Below the pieces are notes generated by a model. That model saw only the letters and a program-made list of their open reading frames with translations. It was not told the origin of the DNA and searched no databases. A DNA stretch of 64,000 nucleotides, from positions 124,001-188,000 of the forward strand of contig BGKB01000066.1 in the NCBI GenBank assembly GCA_003116975.1. Direction: 5' to 3'. The DNA comes from Aurantiochytrium sp. KH105 (lineage: Eukaryota > Sar > Bigyra > Thraustochytrida > Thraustochytriidae). Below are positions 40,068-50,302 of the stretch, piece after piece; within the stretch, counting starts at the first letter, position 1, and each line of letters opens with the position of its first letter. Position numbers and translations under genes: made by a program.

Positions 40068-41732
40068 ATGGCCGACTGGGATGACGAAGAAGCTGCTACA
40101 GCTGCTGCTACAGCGCGTCTGCGTGGTCCTTTATACAGCGCGCAACTAGAAGAGGCACGCGTTGCGTTGCAGGGGACAACACCTGCGCGACTCGTCGCGA
40201 GCGGCTTGAAGGTATCTGTCGCGAGCACAATGGAGACATCGTCAACGCCGCTTGCAAACGTGGACGGCGAGCGACCAGCGTCGCGAGGTCCACAAAGGCG
40301 TCTCCGCTTTGACCTAAGCCCCTCGTATGAGCCGTCTTCACCGAGCCCAGGGAGCATGCATTCGCCAACAACAATGATATCTCAATATCTTGGTCGATCA
40401 TTGCCAGCTGACGAAGGCGCGAGCAACGACAAGACGGAGCAGCCAAGAGACGAGAATGCAACAGCTTCATCATCACTTCATCTTTCCCAGGAAGCCGGTA
40501 GCCATCTTCTCCGTTCACTTTCTGCAACCAAAGGTAGTACAAAAGGCCTCGGCTCGCCACGTCGCCTTCCTTTGGGATCACAGTCAGCCGACCGGCAGAG
40601 AGCGGCCTCAAACAGTAAAGCAACAAATCGTGGTGCCACATTTGGCGCAAGTTGGTCCGCGGATAAGTCGGGTTCCCGGCGACGAGGGCCAGGATCCGCG
40701 CGCAGAGCGCATAGCGCAACACCACGAAGACGCAAGGCCAGCGTAAGGGCCAGATCCACGCCTCGAGACCGAGAGCGCCGCAAACAAAGCGCGGACTCTA
40801 CACAAGCTAAAGCCAAAGCAAAGCCGCGCCCTGCCTGGGACAGTACCATTCACGACCTGTCCAAGTACAAGCTCGACAAGGAAGCCCAAAAGCTCCACCG
40901 TCTTACGCACACTTCCCGCTTTGATCGTAGCGCACGAAAACGTCTAGAAAAGGAAGGTATCTCCGTCGAAGAGCAAGAGTCGACGCTTAGTGCAGTCTTA
41001 TCACCCCCATGGCTCATTCGGCACACGCCAAAACAAGAAAAAGTCGACCAAGAGGAGGACGAGGAGGAGGAGGAGGATGGCGGTGAAAGACACCCTGCAA
41101 CCGAATCGTTAGTGCAAGCTCATCGCCCGGCACGCTCGTCAGCAAAGAGCTCGAAAAATGAGAGCCCTGAGACAGGCGATGCGTCCTCCTGGACTGAAAG
41201 GAGCGACAGCACAGACACTAACGAAGCTGCTGCGAAGCGTGGCCAATTGGACGCCGCATTTGAGGAGCTCAAAGCCCAGGTCAGTCGCTACGAGACCGCA
41301 ACCGGGCGCAGTGGGTCAGCATATCTTGGAGATCAACTCGATGAAAGCGAGACAGACCCGATGGCGAACCGCGAGATGGACCTCATGAAGCTTTGCACGC
41401 GGCTAATTGGCCATTTAGCACACTGTGAGCGAGACTTGGCGGAGCGCACCGAGCGTCTCAAGATTGTCGACGATGAAAAACGAAGTCTCGAAGCAGAGAA
41501 TCAAGCCTCGCGACAGCACTGCGAGGACCTCAATGACCAAGTAAACACCTTGCAGCGTGAACTCACGGCCTTGCGCGCGTCTGGTTCCCACTCGCAAGTT
41601 CGCACGGAGGTAGCCTTGCCCACGTTTGCATATGAGTCGCCGAGCCCTCGCCGTGCCCATCGTGAGGCGGATCTTGCGCGCATTTCTCGCAGACATGAAC
41701 TGTTGGCCCGCTGGCAGGCAGCATCGCAATAA
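40068..41732 (+). CDS. Unrecognised coiled-coil protein
   Basis: This encodes 554 residues with no family recognised. It begins acidic (MADWDDEEA). The next 280 residues are disordered, rich in Ser/Pro/Arg, with many SPxxR or SPRR sites (FDLSPSYEPSSPSPGS, GLGSPRRLPLGS). A short structured block (STIHDLSKYKLDKEAQKLHR) is followed by acidic stretches (EEDEEEEEDGG). A clear coiled coil lies at about 445-510 (LAERTERLKIVDDEKRSLEA, NDQVNTLQRELTALR), and the protein ends in a basic helix (RISRRHELLARWQ). The architecture would suit a cytoskeletal or centrosomal scaffold, but that is speculation. Its 3' end lies 155 bp from the PAN2 stop, facing it. Confidence 0.75.
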   Translation: MADWDDEEAATAAATARLRGPLYSAQLEEARVALQGTTPARLVASGLKVSVASTMETSSTPLANVDGERPASRGPQRRLRFDLSPSYEPSSPSPGSMHSPTTMISQYLGRSLPADEGASNDKTEQPRDENATASSSLHLSQEAGSHLLRSLSATKGSTKGLGSPRRLPLGSQSADRQRAASNSKATNRGATFGASWSADKSGSRRRGPGSARRAHSATPRRRKASVRARSTPRDRERRKQSADSTQAKAKAKPRPAWDSTIHDLSKYKLDKEAQKLHRLTHTSRFDRSARKRLEKEGISVEEQESTLSAVLSPPWLIRHTPKQEKVDQEEDEEEEEDGGERHPATESLVQAHRPARSSAKSSKNESPETGDASSWTERSDSTDTNEAAAKRGQLDAAFEELKAQVSRYETATGRSGSAYLGDQLDESETDPMANREMDLMKLCTRLIGHLAHCERDLAERTERLKIVDDEKRSLEAENQASRQHCEDLNDQVNTLQRELTALRASGSHSQVRTEVALPTFAYESPSPRRAHREADLARISRRHELLARWQAASQ

Positions 41733-41887
41733 CAATAGCATATGCGGAATATCATGGGTAGGGTCGGGAAGGGGTAGGAGGTAGCTCGCGAAGCCCGCCA
41801 ATGCGCACATGATTATAGGTATGTCATTTCTAAAAAAAAAAAATGAAAAGAAGAGGATAGAAGAGAGGAGCGTAACAAAGGTCGCTC

Positions 41888-44800
41888 TCATCGGAAGTTT
41901 CGCTTGCGTCCCGTGTCATAGATTGTCGTGAGCGTCTCTTGCAGCGTTCCCGCTGCCTTCTCTTTATTGTAAACCTTGAAGAGGCGAAGAGCCATGAGCG
42001 CGTCCTCGATCGAGTCATGAGTTTTTCCCTGAATCTCCTGCTGCAAGACCACCGAGGACAGAAACGAGAGGGAGAGCATGCGGTTGTCCGGAATGCGAAA
42101 CAAGTGGACCGTGTCACGGACCTGCTCAGGCGGCACAAAGATGTTGATGATATGGAAATCCTGTCGCAAACCGTGGCCGACAAAGATGCATCCGCGGTCG
42201 ACGAGGCGTCGCAGTTTGAGATACGCAATACGAAGCGGGACAAGATGGTGTTTCGACAACGCCGGATCCAGGTCCCCAGGTACGAGTCCTGAGAAACGCG
42301 TAAGATAATCGACGACCTCGTCTGGGGTGCGAATATAGTCGTCAATGAAGACTTTCTCGTCTTCGCACGTGCATGACACACGTGCCAAGCTGAGTTGCGG
42401 CTCTTGCGTGACGACCTTGCGACCCTCGCTGTTTGTGTAAAACTCTTCCGTGGACAGCGCGACCATTTCGCAGTCAATTGCCACGAGGTCGCCCTCACGA
42501 GGAAGCTTGTCGAGCTCGAGCTGCACGAACGAACGCGAAGCGGGTGCCGTGCTCACGGACGGCGCGTGAAAGACCTCCTTGTCCGTGAGCGATGGCTCGG
42601 TGCGATTCGCAGGAGTACTCTTACTTGTGCCCGAGCCACGGCGGCGATACACAAAGAGGCACGGATTGCGTGACGGATGTGTGAAGTCGACGACGCTCGA
42701 GACATCGGTGACGCGCTCCACGCAAAAGTCGTTGAAGAGCATCCACTGATCAGCATCTTTTGGAGACCCAGCCCTTTTTGCGTACGAGGCAGGCATCTTG
42801 ATGTGTGCAATGACATGGTCGACAGGGGCAATATGTGAGACCACGGCAACCAACTCGTAAATGAAACCCCCGCCCTTGGTCGCGGCTCCGGCAAGAGCAG
42901 CGGCGTCAACGGTCTCCACGACCGTGGTTTCGCCACTATTTCCCTGCGAGCCAGCTGGCTTGACACGGAAAGCCGTCTTGACGTAGCCGCCTTTTCCCTT
43001 TCCCTTGGTGCCTTTTTGCCGAAAAAGGGGCAAGTAGACGGCCCGGTTCTCGTGCGAAGCCGCATTCAGAATGAGAATATCTGAAAAAGCGGTGGCGGTC
43101 CGCGACTGGACAACAGGAATTTGGTCGCCCTTTTGCTTAGACCACAAGCGCGTCTTGTTGCTTTGGTTGAACGTTTTGCGCAAGAGGCTGAGAAACGACA
43201 TTTCAGGCAATTCGCGGCCCATTGCCGCGGCCTTGCTGAGCTCGCTTGGGTAGGCAATGTCGAGTGCAAGGGAGTGGCTGTTTAGCTGCGAGTCTTCAAT
43301 ACCCTGTACAAGCCACTTTTCCCGCGTCACGACGCGGACGCCAAAAGTTTGCCGCACTGCATCCTTGAGAGCTTGGTGGCTGCGACTAAACTGTTCAAGC
43401 AGGAAGCGCGCGCACGCTGCCGCGCGCTGGTCGACTGCAAGTGGACTTGGCTCGAGTAGACCAAAGGCCTGGACATCGGGCGCAAGCCGAAAGGCGCGTA
43501 AAAAGTTGCGTGCCTCGCAGACGCGGTCGCGAGCGGGCACTTGTTGCGCTTGGTCAAGCATGTGGAAAAGGAAGCCGGCCTCGGTGGCCAAGCATTTTGG
43601 ATCCGCGCTTACATACGGCAGCACGAGGCTGCGCAGCTCGGGGGTAAAGTAGAAGACCTGAATGATGGGGTTGGCGTAAGTGTTGGGCAGTTTCCCTTCA
43701 AGACCTGCGAATGGGGTCAAGTTGAAGGCGGCATAGTCCACCTGCGTTGGACCGACACGACTGAGAATAATGCGCGGCTTGACGAAATTTTCGGGGACTT
43801 CCGCAGCGGGGTCGCTTTCGAGGAGCTCCTCGCCACCAGCGCCGGCGCCGCCTCTTCTGCGACGACCAGTGTCTGGTGTACCCTTGTTCGTACGAGCGCT
43901 GCTATCCTTACCTATGGAAAAGAGACCCCGCCGTGCGCTGTTGGCTTGGCCACCCCCTCGCCCACGACCGCCGCGACTTGGTGAAGTTGGCGGCGTGCCG
44001 CCTTCCATGTCTGGTCCGGCGTGCTCTTCGTGTAATTGCAAGTACGCACGCTTCGAGGTAGTCTTGCCGAAAACGAGTGATTGGGGTACGGGGAACTCGT
44101 CCGAGGTAGTCTCAATGAATTGGCCCGGAAAGCCTTCGCGGGTCTGCGCGCGATCCAAAATGTCTGGGTGAATTTCGCGAGGGTTCTTTTCAATGGGACA
44201 CTTTTCCGTGAAAAGCGGCGAAAGGTCGCTACAGAGCTCGTGGCCCGCCGCCACAAGGTCGCTCACGTCGCAGCTGGAAAGCATGGACTGCGCCACCAGA
44301 TCAAAGTTTGCCTCTTCCCAGAACTGGAGATTGTCCATGCGTTTATCGGAGGCAGCAAAGGATGGTGGAGGTGTGTCTTCGAGAGGCTCTTGGAAGACGT
44401 TAATGTTGGGGCGCGCCTCGTGGGCCCACACTTCATCGTCGGTCCACAAGTGCACCCCGCCAGCGGCGTCGCAAATGGCAGCTGCTCGTCCCACGGGACT
44501 CACGCACATTCCTGTTGCAATGCCTTGGAGAGAGTGGAGCTGGTCGCTCTGTTCCATGTGCGCCGAGGCGACTGCCTCGTGGAGGTCCGCATAGGCGCAC
44601 AGATTGCCCATTTCCCCGAGAAAGAGCGCTCGACCCGGGACCGGGACCTCTTCGCTCGGCGGGAGAAAGCGCACAAAGCGCGAGCTGACTTGCAGAGCGC
44701 CAGCAGGCCGCGCCAGCATGCGAATGTCGAACATTTTTACGAAGCGATCAGTCATTCCGTTCGGCCCCAAGCCACATGTGAGAAGTTTTGTCTCGTAAAT

Positions 44801-45430
44801 ATCCATGTCGGTGATGCCTCCACTGTGTGCAGAGAGTAGGTTCCCGGTCTTTGTCCCTGCACGCAGGTCAACAAGACCAACCTTGCCACGCGTCTCGTCA
44901 CCCGAGCTGTCGCCCGTGCCGCCGCCACAAACGATTGCACCGTGCGGCGTAGGGCGCATGATGTCGACACCATGGTCGTATACGGCGCTTCGGAACTTGT
45001 GCAGGTACTGCGACTCGATGCGCGAGAGATCGAGCTCATAGAGGCTGCTTCCATTGTTGGCTGCGTTGCAGCCGACAACGAAACGCGAGCTATCCAGAGC
45101 CAGAACGCTGGTGAGCTCTCGGCCTTCGCGAGTAGAGTGCAAGAGTTGCGCACTGACATAGGGTGCTCCAGCAAGGCTGTGCATGCAGACATGCGTGGCG
45201 CTCACCGAGAGGGTCCCTGCGAGACCAAGGCTTGTTAGCTGACGCACGGGCGACGGATGCGCCTTGAAGCTGCTCCATGCGGACCCCAGCGCCGAAGCGT
45301 CGTAGACGCTGACCATGCCGCTTGACCACCCCACCATGATTGCCTCGTGCACCGCACCAAAGGTGATGGAGCTCGGCACGTCGCCCGCCATGCGCACGTC
45401 GAGGTCGCAGCCCACCTCATACCAGTACAT
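41888..45430 (-). CDS. PAN2: PAN2 poly(A)-nuclease deadenylation complex catalytic subunit
   Basis: This encodes 1,180 residues in one exon. PAN2, recruited by PAN3 and poly(A)-binding protein, starts shortening mRNA poly(A) tails in the cytoplasm. Domain order is as in the family: an N-terminal WD40 propeller (SSITFGAVHEAIMVGWSSG onward), a linker, a ubiquitin-hydrolase-like pseudo-protease in which the catalytic Cys position is not Cys (PNTYANPIIQVFYF, about 582), and a C-terminal DEDDh exonuclease. The nuclease is complete: LVAIDCEM (D986, E988), GLRQDF (D1091) and HDSIED (H1138, D1143). The length is close to human PAN2 (1,202). The ATG at 45430 is chosen; an upstream TTG codon is not needed. 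It is divergent from MCTS1 with a shared 527-bp region. Confidence 0.95.
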   Translation of the reverse strand: MYWYEVGCDLDVRMAGDVPSSITFGAVHEAIMVGWSSGMVSVYDASALGSAWSSFKAHPSPVRQLTSLGLAGTLSVSATHVCMHSLAGAPYVSAQLLHSTREGRELTSVLALDSSRFVVGCNAANNGSSLYELDLSRIESQYLHKFRSAVYDHGVDIMRPTPHGAIVCGGGTGDSSGDETRGKVGLVDLRAGTKTGNLLSAHSGGITDMDIYETKLLTCGLGPNGMTDRFVKMFDIRMLARPAGALQVSSRFVRFLPPSEEVPVPGRALFLGEMGNLCAYADLHEAVASAHMEQSDQLHSLQGIATGMCVSPVGRAAAICDAAGGVHLWTDDEVWAHEARPNINVFQEPLEDTPPPSFAASDKRMDNLQFWEEANFDLVAQSMLSSCDVSDLVAAGHELCSDLSPLFTEKCPIEKNPREIHPDILDRAQTREGFPGQFIETTSDEFPVPQSLVFGKTTSKRAYLQLHEEHAGPDMEGGTPPTSPSRGGRGRGGGQANSARRGLFSIGKDSSARTNKGTPDTGRRRRGGAGAGGEELLESDPAAEVPENFVKPRIILSRVGPTQVDYAAFNLTPFAGLEGKLPNTYANPIIQVFYFTPELRSLVLPYVSADPKCLATEAGFLFHMLDQAQQVPARDRVCEARNFLRAFRLAPDVQAFGLLEPSPLAVDQRAAACARFLLEQFSRSHQALKDAVRQTFGVRVVTREKWLVQGIEDSQLNSHSLALDIAYPSELSKAAAMGRELPEMSFLSLLRKTFNQSNKTRLWSKQKGDQIPVVQSRTATAFSDILILNAASHENRAVYLPLFRQKGTKGKGKGGYVKTAFRVKPAGSQGNSGETTVVETVDAAALAGAATKGGGFIYELVAVVSHIAPVDHVIAHIKMPASYAKRAGSPKDADQWMLFNDFCVERVTDVSSVVDFTHPSRNPCLFVYRRRGSGTSKSTPANRTEPSLTDKEVFHAPSVSTAPASRSFVQLELDKLPREGDLVAIDCEMVALSTEEFYTNSEGRKVVTQEPQLSLARVSCTCEDEKVFIDDYIRTPDEVVDYLTRFSGLVPGDLDPALSKHHLVPLRIAYLKLRRLVDRGCIFVGHGLRQDFHIINIFVPPEQVRDTVHLFRIPDNRMLSLSFLSSVVLQQEIQGKTHDSIEDALMALRLFKVYNKEKAAGTLQETLTTIYDTGRKRNFR

Positions 45431-45957
45431 GCTCAAGTCTGTTCAGCCCTCGCGGGCCAGACTACGCCGCGCCGCAGAGCTCTGGATCCCGGCCAGCCGC
45501 GCGCGCGATTTCTCTTCCGCGCGCTCTGGGCCGTGCCCCTGCGTCCCGCCGCGCCGCGCCGCGCCGCTGGCCGCAGCGGCGCCCTCGATCCGCTTTTGCT
45601 CGCCTTGCTTGCCTTGCTTGCCTTGCTTGCCTTGCTTGCCTTGCTTGCGTGCCCGAGCTTTACTACGGCGGGAAAAAGATGTAGGCGGCACATTCGTTGC
45701 GGCGCATTCGTGCCTCTGAGTCAAGCTCCACATATGTGGCAGGCACCACATCTGTTGGGCTTGCTCGGGCGCCCCGCCTCGCGTCGCGTCGCAGGGCAGG
45801 CCAGAGCAGAGCAGAGATCGCGAGGCGGCGCGGCGAGGCGCGGGGAGGGAGAGGCGAGGCGCGCGTGCGACCTGCGTCGTGGGAGGGAGCGCCCGAGCGG
45901 AGGCCCGTACGCCGCGCGAGTCTTGCTGCTCCGGCGCGAGGGCGCCTGGACAGGAAG
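45431..45957. promoter_or_regulatory. Divergent promoter region, PAN2 / MCTS1
   Basis: This shared 5' region serves two mRNA/translation genes. It contains a 9-bp GCTTGCCTT repeat (listed separately), a GC-rich half on the MCTS1 side and CACATATGTGG-like inverted sequence near 45730-45740. A small imperfect repeat of GAGGCGCG occurs around 45820-45860. Confidence 0.5.
45602..45648 (-). repeat. 9-bp GCTTGCCTT repeat, about 5 copies
   Basis: The tract lies about 170 bp upstream of the PAN2 ATG. On the PAN2 sense strand it is AAGGCAAGC, again the AAGC/AGGC purine type seen beside other starts. Confidence 0.9.
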
Positions 45958-46681
45958 ATGTTCCGCAAGTTCGTGGCGAGCGAGCAGATCTCGACGCAGA
46001 CGCCAGTCAAGTCGTCGGTGCAGCGCGGGCTCACGAAGAACATCGGAGACCAGTACCCGGACCTGTCCGCTGACGTGCTCGATGAGGTCCTCCCGAAGAA
46101 GTCGCAGATTCTCATTGCAAAGTGGTACGTGAAGAGAGCAGAGGAAATAAGAAACAAATACCAGGGCGGGTTTGAAGCAGAGAGAGAAAGAAAGAAATGA
46201 TTCTCTGTCTTTTCTTTTCTTTGGGGGGGGGGGCAAGAGGAGGATGGCGAGATGTAGCTGAGGAAGAAAGCTGACATATTGCCTGAACCAAAAAATCAGC
46301 CAGGACCATGTGAACCTCGTGGTTTCGGGAGATTCGAAAGAAGTTCTCTTCTTTAACCAGCGTGAGGGACCGCAGTACCCTACGCTGAGGTTATTGTACA
46401 AGGCCGGTGACTTTATGACTAAGGTTTGGGTAGACGCTGGCGCGATCAAGCCTCTTATTGGTGGTGCTGATCTTATGTGCCCCGGTATCCGGCAGGACAA
46501 GCTCGAGGACTTTCCCGCCGACACACCCGTGCAGATCATGGCCGAGGGCAAGGAGCTTCCCTTTGCTGTCGGTATCACCAAGCTTTCAGCTGCCGAGATT
46601 AGGGCGACCAACTCTGGCATTGGCGTGGAAATTCTGCACAGTTTGGGCGATGGACTGTGGAACTGCCCTACTGTTGATTAG
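45958..46681 (+). CDS. MCTS1: MCT-1/MCTS1 translation factor with PUA domain (two exons)
   Basis: This is a spliced model: exon 1 is 45958-46124 and exon 2 is 46300-46681, giving 182 residues (human 181). MCTS1 forms a heterodimer with DENR that recycles 40S subunits and supports reinitiation. It starts MFRKFVASEQIS, followed by SSVQRGLTKNI and a pre-PUA domain. Across the phase-2 junction the sequence reads KCQDHVNLVV, matching the family position, then VLFFNQREGPQYPTLRLLYK. The PUA domain carries VDAGAIKPLIGGADLMCPG, VQIMAEGKELPFAVGITK and the IGVEILHSLGDGLW ending, all very close to the animal protein. Without the intron each half would look like a fragment. Confidence 0.93.
46125..46299 (+). 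other. Intron of MCTS1
   Basis: This is a 175-bp phase-2 intron with donor GTACGT and acceptor AATCAG. It contains a pyrimidine stretch and a G-run (46222-46232) in the second half. Family alignment fixes both ends. Confidence 0.9.
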
Positions 46682-47044
46682 CTGTAGGCAGCATAATGAT
46701 GAATCCATCTTGTTTCTTCTTTTCTCTCGACTTTTCTCGTCCTCCTTTGTTTCCTTTGTTTCTTTTCCTTTTTTTCGTTGTCCTCTTGTGCGTGTGCATG
46801 AGTCTCCGAAGGCTCAGAGTTTCAAGACCTGCTGCCAGTGCATCACTTCGCCACAATAATTGGCTTTGCTACATTCATTCACACTTATGTTTAGAATTCT
46901 TCTGAAAAGGGAGAATCTGATCTATCCCGATTCTCTACTGGCAAAGATCATGTGCAGACAGCGATCTTACTCAGATCAAGACCTGCGACACGTCCTCGAG
47001 ATTTCTGTCACAATTGTTCAGTGGTGGAATGGGGGATTCGGGGA
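46682..47044. other. Convergent intergenic region, MCTS1 / FAD oxidoreductase
   Basis: This 363-bp, T-rich region follows the MCTS1 stop (TTTTCTTTTTTTCG-type runs near 46760-46775). No gene was seen. Confidence 0.65.
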
Positions 47045-48502
47045 TCATGGACGACGGTAAAAGTGCACAGCGGCAACCGTGGCAGCTGCGAGCACGGCGA
47101 GCGCTGCGCTCGAGCGCAGGGCTGGAAGTAAGGATTCGCTGTCTCGTGCGTCTCGGTCAAGCTTGACATCTTCCTCTGGCATGATCCAGTTGGCCTCAGA
47201 AACTGGCCTTTTGCCGAGGATTGAGCGCGCCACATCGAGCGCGCTTTGAACGCCGCTCTCCTGCAACGGGATTCGCCAAGCGTTCCATGCGCCACAGAAC
47301 CATACGCCACCCTTGCCTTGATGCTTGGCGAGCTCCTGCAGTGCCTTTCGCGTATGTGTGCGCATAATAGGACGTTCGAACGATATAGGATCGGAAACGA
47401 GAGACTCTGGTGCGATATCGACCACGGGATTCCACGTTTGAAAGAGATCACCCTTAATTTCCGGAAAACTATCGTTCATCCAGATGGTGAACATCGAGGC
47501 AGCGCCGGCAGAAAGGCCAACGCTCATTGGGGCCCAGTGCGCGCGCTTCTGAGGCATGACACGCGTGTCGCGGTGAATGACAACCTGGCTCTCCTCGTGT
47601 TCAAAGGACTTGAGCACATCGGCGAGATCCTTGTTGCCATCTTGGACCAAATAGACGCCGTGATTAGCTTGAGTAGCCATGATGACGTGGTCAAAGGTCT
47701 CCTCGATGCTTGCCTCCTGGTGGTTATGGGTGTAGTCTACAACGGGACGCCCATCGGGGCCCGGCGCGACGCGGTTCACTGCTACGCCCGTAAGCACTCT
47801 GGAAACTTCCGATGTGAGCTGACGAACAGCGTCCTGCGTTCCATAGCGGGTGCGGAATTGGCCATGCGTCGCGGTGCGCGCATAAAATTGCATCACAAGC
47901 TCTGCCGGATAATCGAGACATGCCTCGTACGAGCAAGTGCACACCATGGACAGCGTGGGCAATAGGGCCTTGTTCAGATAGGCGTCAGACAAGCCCAAAA
48001 AGTCAGTGGCAAACTCGCGGAGCGTCATGCCCGCTAGCTCGGGGTCGCCTAGATGCCTTTGGCATGCCGTGGAGAAGCGAATGCCGTCTCTCCAAAGTTT
48101 GATTGTCTCCCAGGGACGGCGAAAATCAATGTAAGTCGGCACGGCCCAATTGAAGAGAAAGTTGCTACGTCCCACGCGCATGATCGGGTTTGCCGCTCCC
48201 GACCGGAAAACTACCCATGCCCAGCTCCATGGCTCGATTTCTACACCGCTGAGTCTGTACAGCTCGATGAGGTTAGGGTAGTAGGTGCGGCTGAAAGATC
48301 TCGGTGGGGTGTTGAGATCAAAGTCCGAGCCGTCCTTCTTCTCGACGGTAACGCAGTGGGCGTCCATGCCTACAGTGTCGAGCTTTTCAAAGAGGGTCAC
48401 CTCCGCGCCCTCCTTGGCGAGGAGCCACCCGGCGCTGAGGCCCGCGATGCCAGTACCGATGACGGCCACGCGCATCTTTTTGTCCGAGTCCTCGCGCGCC
48501 AT
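47045..48502 (-). CDS. FAD/NAD(P)-binding amine-oxidase-like oxidoreductase with C-terminal membrane anchor
   Basis: This encodes 485 residues from the ATG at 48502. It is a flavoprotein with a classic N-terminal dinucleotide-binding motif (MRVAVIGTGIAGLSAGWLL, GTGIAG at about 16-21) and an acidic end to the second strand (VTLFEK). Segments such as GMDAHCVTVEKKDG, DFATDFLGLSDAYLNKAL and a C-terminal WFCGAW resemble the predicted NAD/FAD-binding proteins found near bacterial cyclopropane-fatty-acid genes, so lipid or sterol modification is possible but unproven. A single hydrophobic helix (AALAVLAAATVAAVHFY) followed by RRP ends the protein, suggesting tail anchoring in a membrane. The frame is open upstream to about 48787 without an ATG; the chosen ATG has a good context and starts just before the FAD motif. 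Confidence 0.75.
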   Translation of the reverse strand: MAREDSDKKMRVAVIGTGIAGLSAGWLLAKEGAEVTLFEKLDTVGMDAHCVTVEKKDGSDFDLNTPPRSFSRTYYPNLIELYRLSGVEIEPWSWAWVVFRSGAANPIMRVGRSNFLFNWAVPTYIDFRRPWETIKLWRDGIRFSTACQRHLGDPELAGMTLREFATDFLGLSDAYLNKALLPTLSMVCTCSYEACLDYPAELVMQFYARTATHGQFRTRYGTQDAVRQLTSEVSRVLTGVAVNRVAPGPDGRPVVDYTHNHQEASIEETFDHVIMATQANHGVYLVQDGNKDLADVLKSFEHEESQVVIHRDTRVMPQKRAHWAPMSVGLSAGAASMFTIWMNDSFPEIKGDLFQTWNPVVDIAPESLVSDPISFERPIMRTHTRKALQELAKHQGKGGVWFCGAWNAWRIPLQESGVQSALDVARSILGKRPVSEANWIMPEEDVKLDRDARDSESLLPALRSSAALAVLAAATVAAVHFYRRP

Positions 48503-50154
48503 CTTCGCTCCCTCTCCTATGCCGCGCTCGCGCGGGCCCCGTGGCCCTGCCTCTGCCGCCGCCTCGCACGCACCAGCCCCCTCGCCCGCTCCCTCGCCCG
48601 CTCGCTGCGCCGGGCCGGGCTCGCTTGCGGTGGTTGGGACTTTGTCGCTCGCCCGACGCTTTGCGCAGAGCTTCTCTCCTCGGAGTGACTCGGTTGACTT
48701 TAGCGGGCTTTGGTCGGCTTTGGTGGTAAAATTATCCACCGATTCTCCGCTGGGTCGTCGCTGCAGAGCGGCCGTCAGGCGGGCCAAGGCCGCGCCGCAT
48801 GGTCGGGCGCAACCCCGCCGCGGCCACAGCGAGTCCGCGAGCGGCCGGGGCTCGGACCCCGCGAGGCCGAGCCCGCGCGAGGGGCGCGACGCTCCGGGCG
48901 CCCGCGTCGCGGGTGCGAGAAGACGAACTTGGCGCGGAAGGGCGGGGACGGGAATCGACCGCTCGTGGAGCTTCGGACGGCCTCCTCGCCCGCTCGTTCA
49001 GTCACCAGACGGGCGGGGCCTTGGCGGCTTGGCTTCACGCAGCGCAGGCGGCCGCGCCGAGCTCTGCGCCGTGCTTGCCCGAGGGCCTTGCTTGGCCTGC
49101 CTGAGTTGGACGGGAGGAACGATGCAGACGGCGATGTGATGCAGACGGCCATGTGATGCAGAGGCGCTGCTCCTTTCTTGACCCCCTCCCTCCTCGCGCT
49201 CCCTGCGACGCCTCCCCAGCCGGGCCCGCAGCGCAGGAGCGGGCAAGGGGCTCGCAGTCCTGTCGCGCCGGGATCGATCGAGCACGAGCCGGCGGCCACG
49301 CGCATCGCATGACATGACATGCTGCAGGCACCAGCACTTTGCAGATCGCCGTCGATTGAATCATCTGGGAACAACGGCAAGCAACAGCGACCGTGGCGAT
49401 GCGAGCAAGCTGGGAGATGGGTGGCCTGCCTGCCTGCCTGCCTGCCTTTTCGTCTTTATTGCTTGCAAGCTAAACTGGAAAGTCGTGACGAGGTCCATGT
49501 CAACGAGAGCTAGAACTGGCGCGAGTCGCGTCGCCGGGCGGGCGATCATGCATTTTTAGATTTATGCGTCGGATTTATGATGCATAAATGCATGCACGCA
49601 TGTCATTCGGCGGAGGCGGGAGTTTTGCGGCCAACCAACCAGCCAGCGACAGCGAGCTGTTTGTGCGTGATCCGACGGCATTCAGAGGATGGGCGTGCAT
49701 GCCGTGACATGCCATGCCATGCCATGCTCTGCACTGGACCGTGGGCAAATCTGAACCTCATTGCTCTCCGTTCGGAGTGCGGGTGTTCTGGAATGGTTTC
49801 AAAATAAGTCAAGTTTTGGATCAAGTCGGTGGACGGAGTCCAGAGGCGAGCTGTGCCGAGGAGTCGCCTGCCTCGACCCGCCTCGGCCCGCGCCGCATCG
49901 CCCCACAGAAACACTTGTGTTTCTTGAGGCCATCCTTGGTTTGTTTTTTTGCTTGTTTGTTTTTCTTATTCAAGGGTGAGAGGAGCGGCTGCGGCCGTTT
50001 GCGGTTCCTTCATCATCCATTTTCCGAAAGTTTCTTTTTGGCATCTCGTCTGGCAGCTTGGCTCGACTCACGCGAATCTTTTGACGATGCCGCTTTTCCC
50101 GCCTTCACTGTCGCACTGGCAGTGCTTCTCTTTCGTTTGTTTGTTTCTTTGTTG

Positions 50155-50225
50155 GATTGATTGATTGATTGGTGATCGATTGATTAATCCATTGATTGAT
50201 TGATCCATTGATTGATCCATTGACT
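50155..50225 (+). repeat. (GATT)n degenerate tract
   Basis: GATTGATT units are mixed with CATT variants, in the Pelota 5' flank. Confidence 0.9.
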
Positions 50226-50242
50226 ATTTTACTTTGACCGCT

Positions 50243-50302
50243 TGTGTTTGTTTGTTTGTTTGTTTGTTTGTTTGTTTGTTTGTTTGTTTGTTTGTTTGTT
50301 TG
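50243..50302 (+). repeat. (TTTG)n microsatellite
   Basis: About 14 pure TTTG units lie some 230 bp before the Pelota ATG. This is the one start-proximal tract with a pyrimidine/G-rich, not purine-rich, sense strand. Confidence 0.95.

Noticed and set aside
48503..48787. N-terminal extension of the FAD oxidoreductase
   Set aside because: The open frame upstream has only a TTG at its edge and no ATG. The ATG at 48502 directly precedes the FAD motif.
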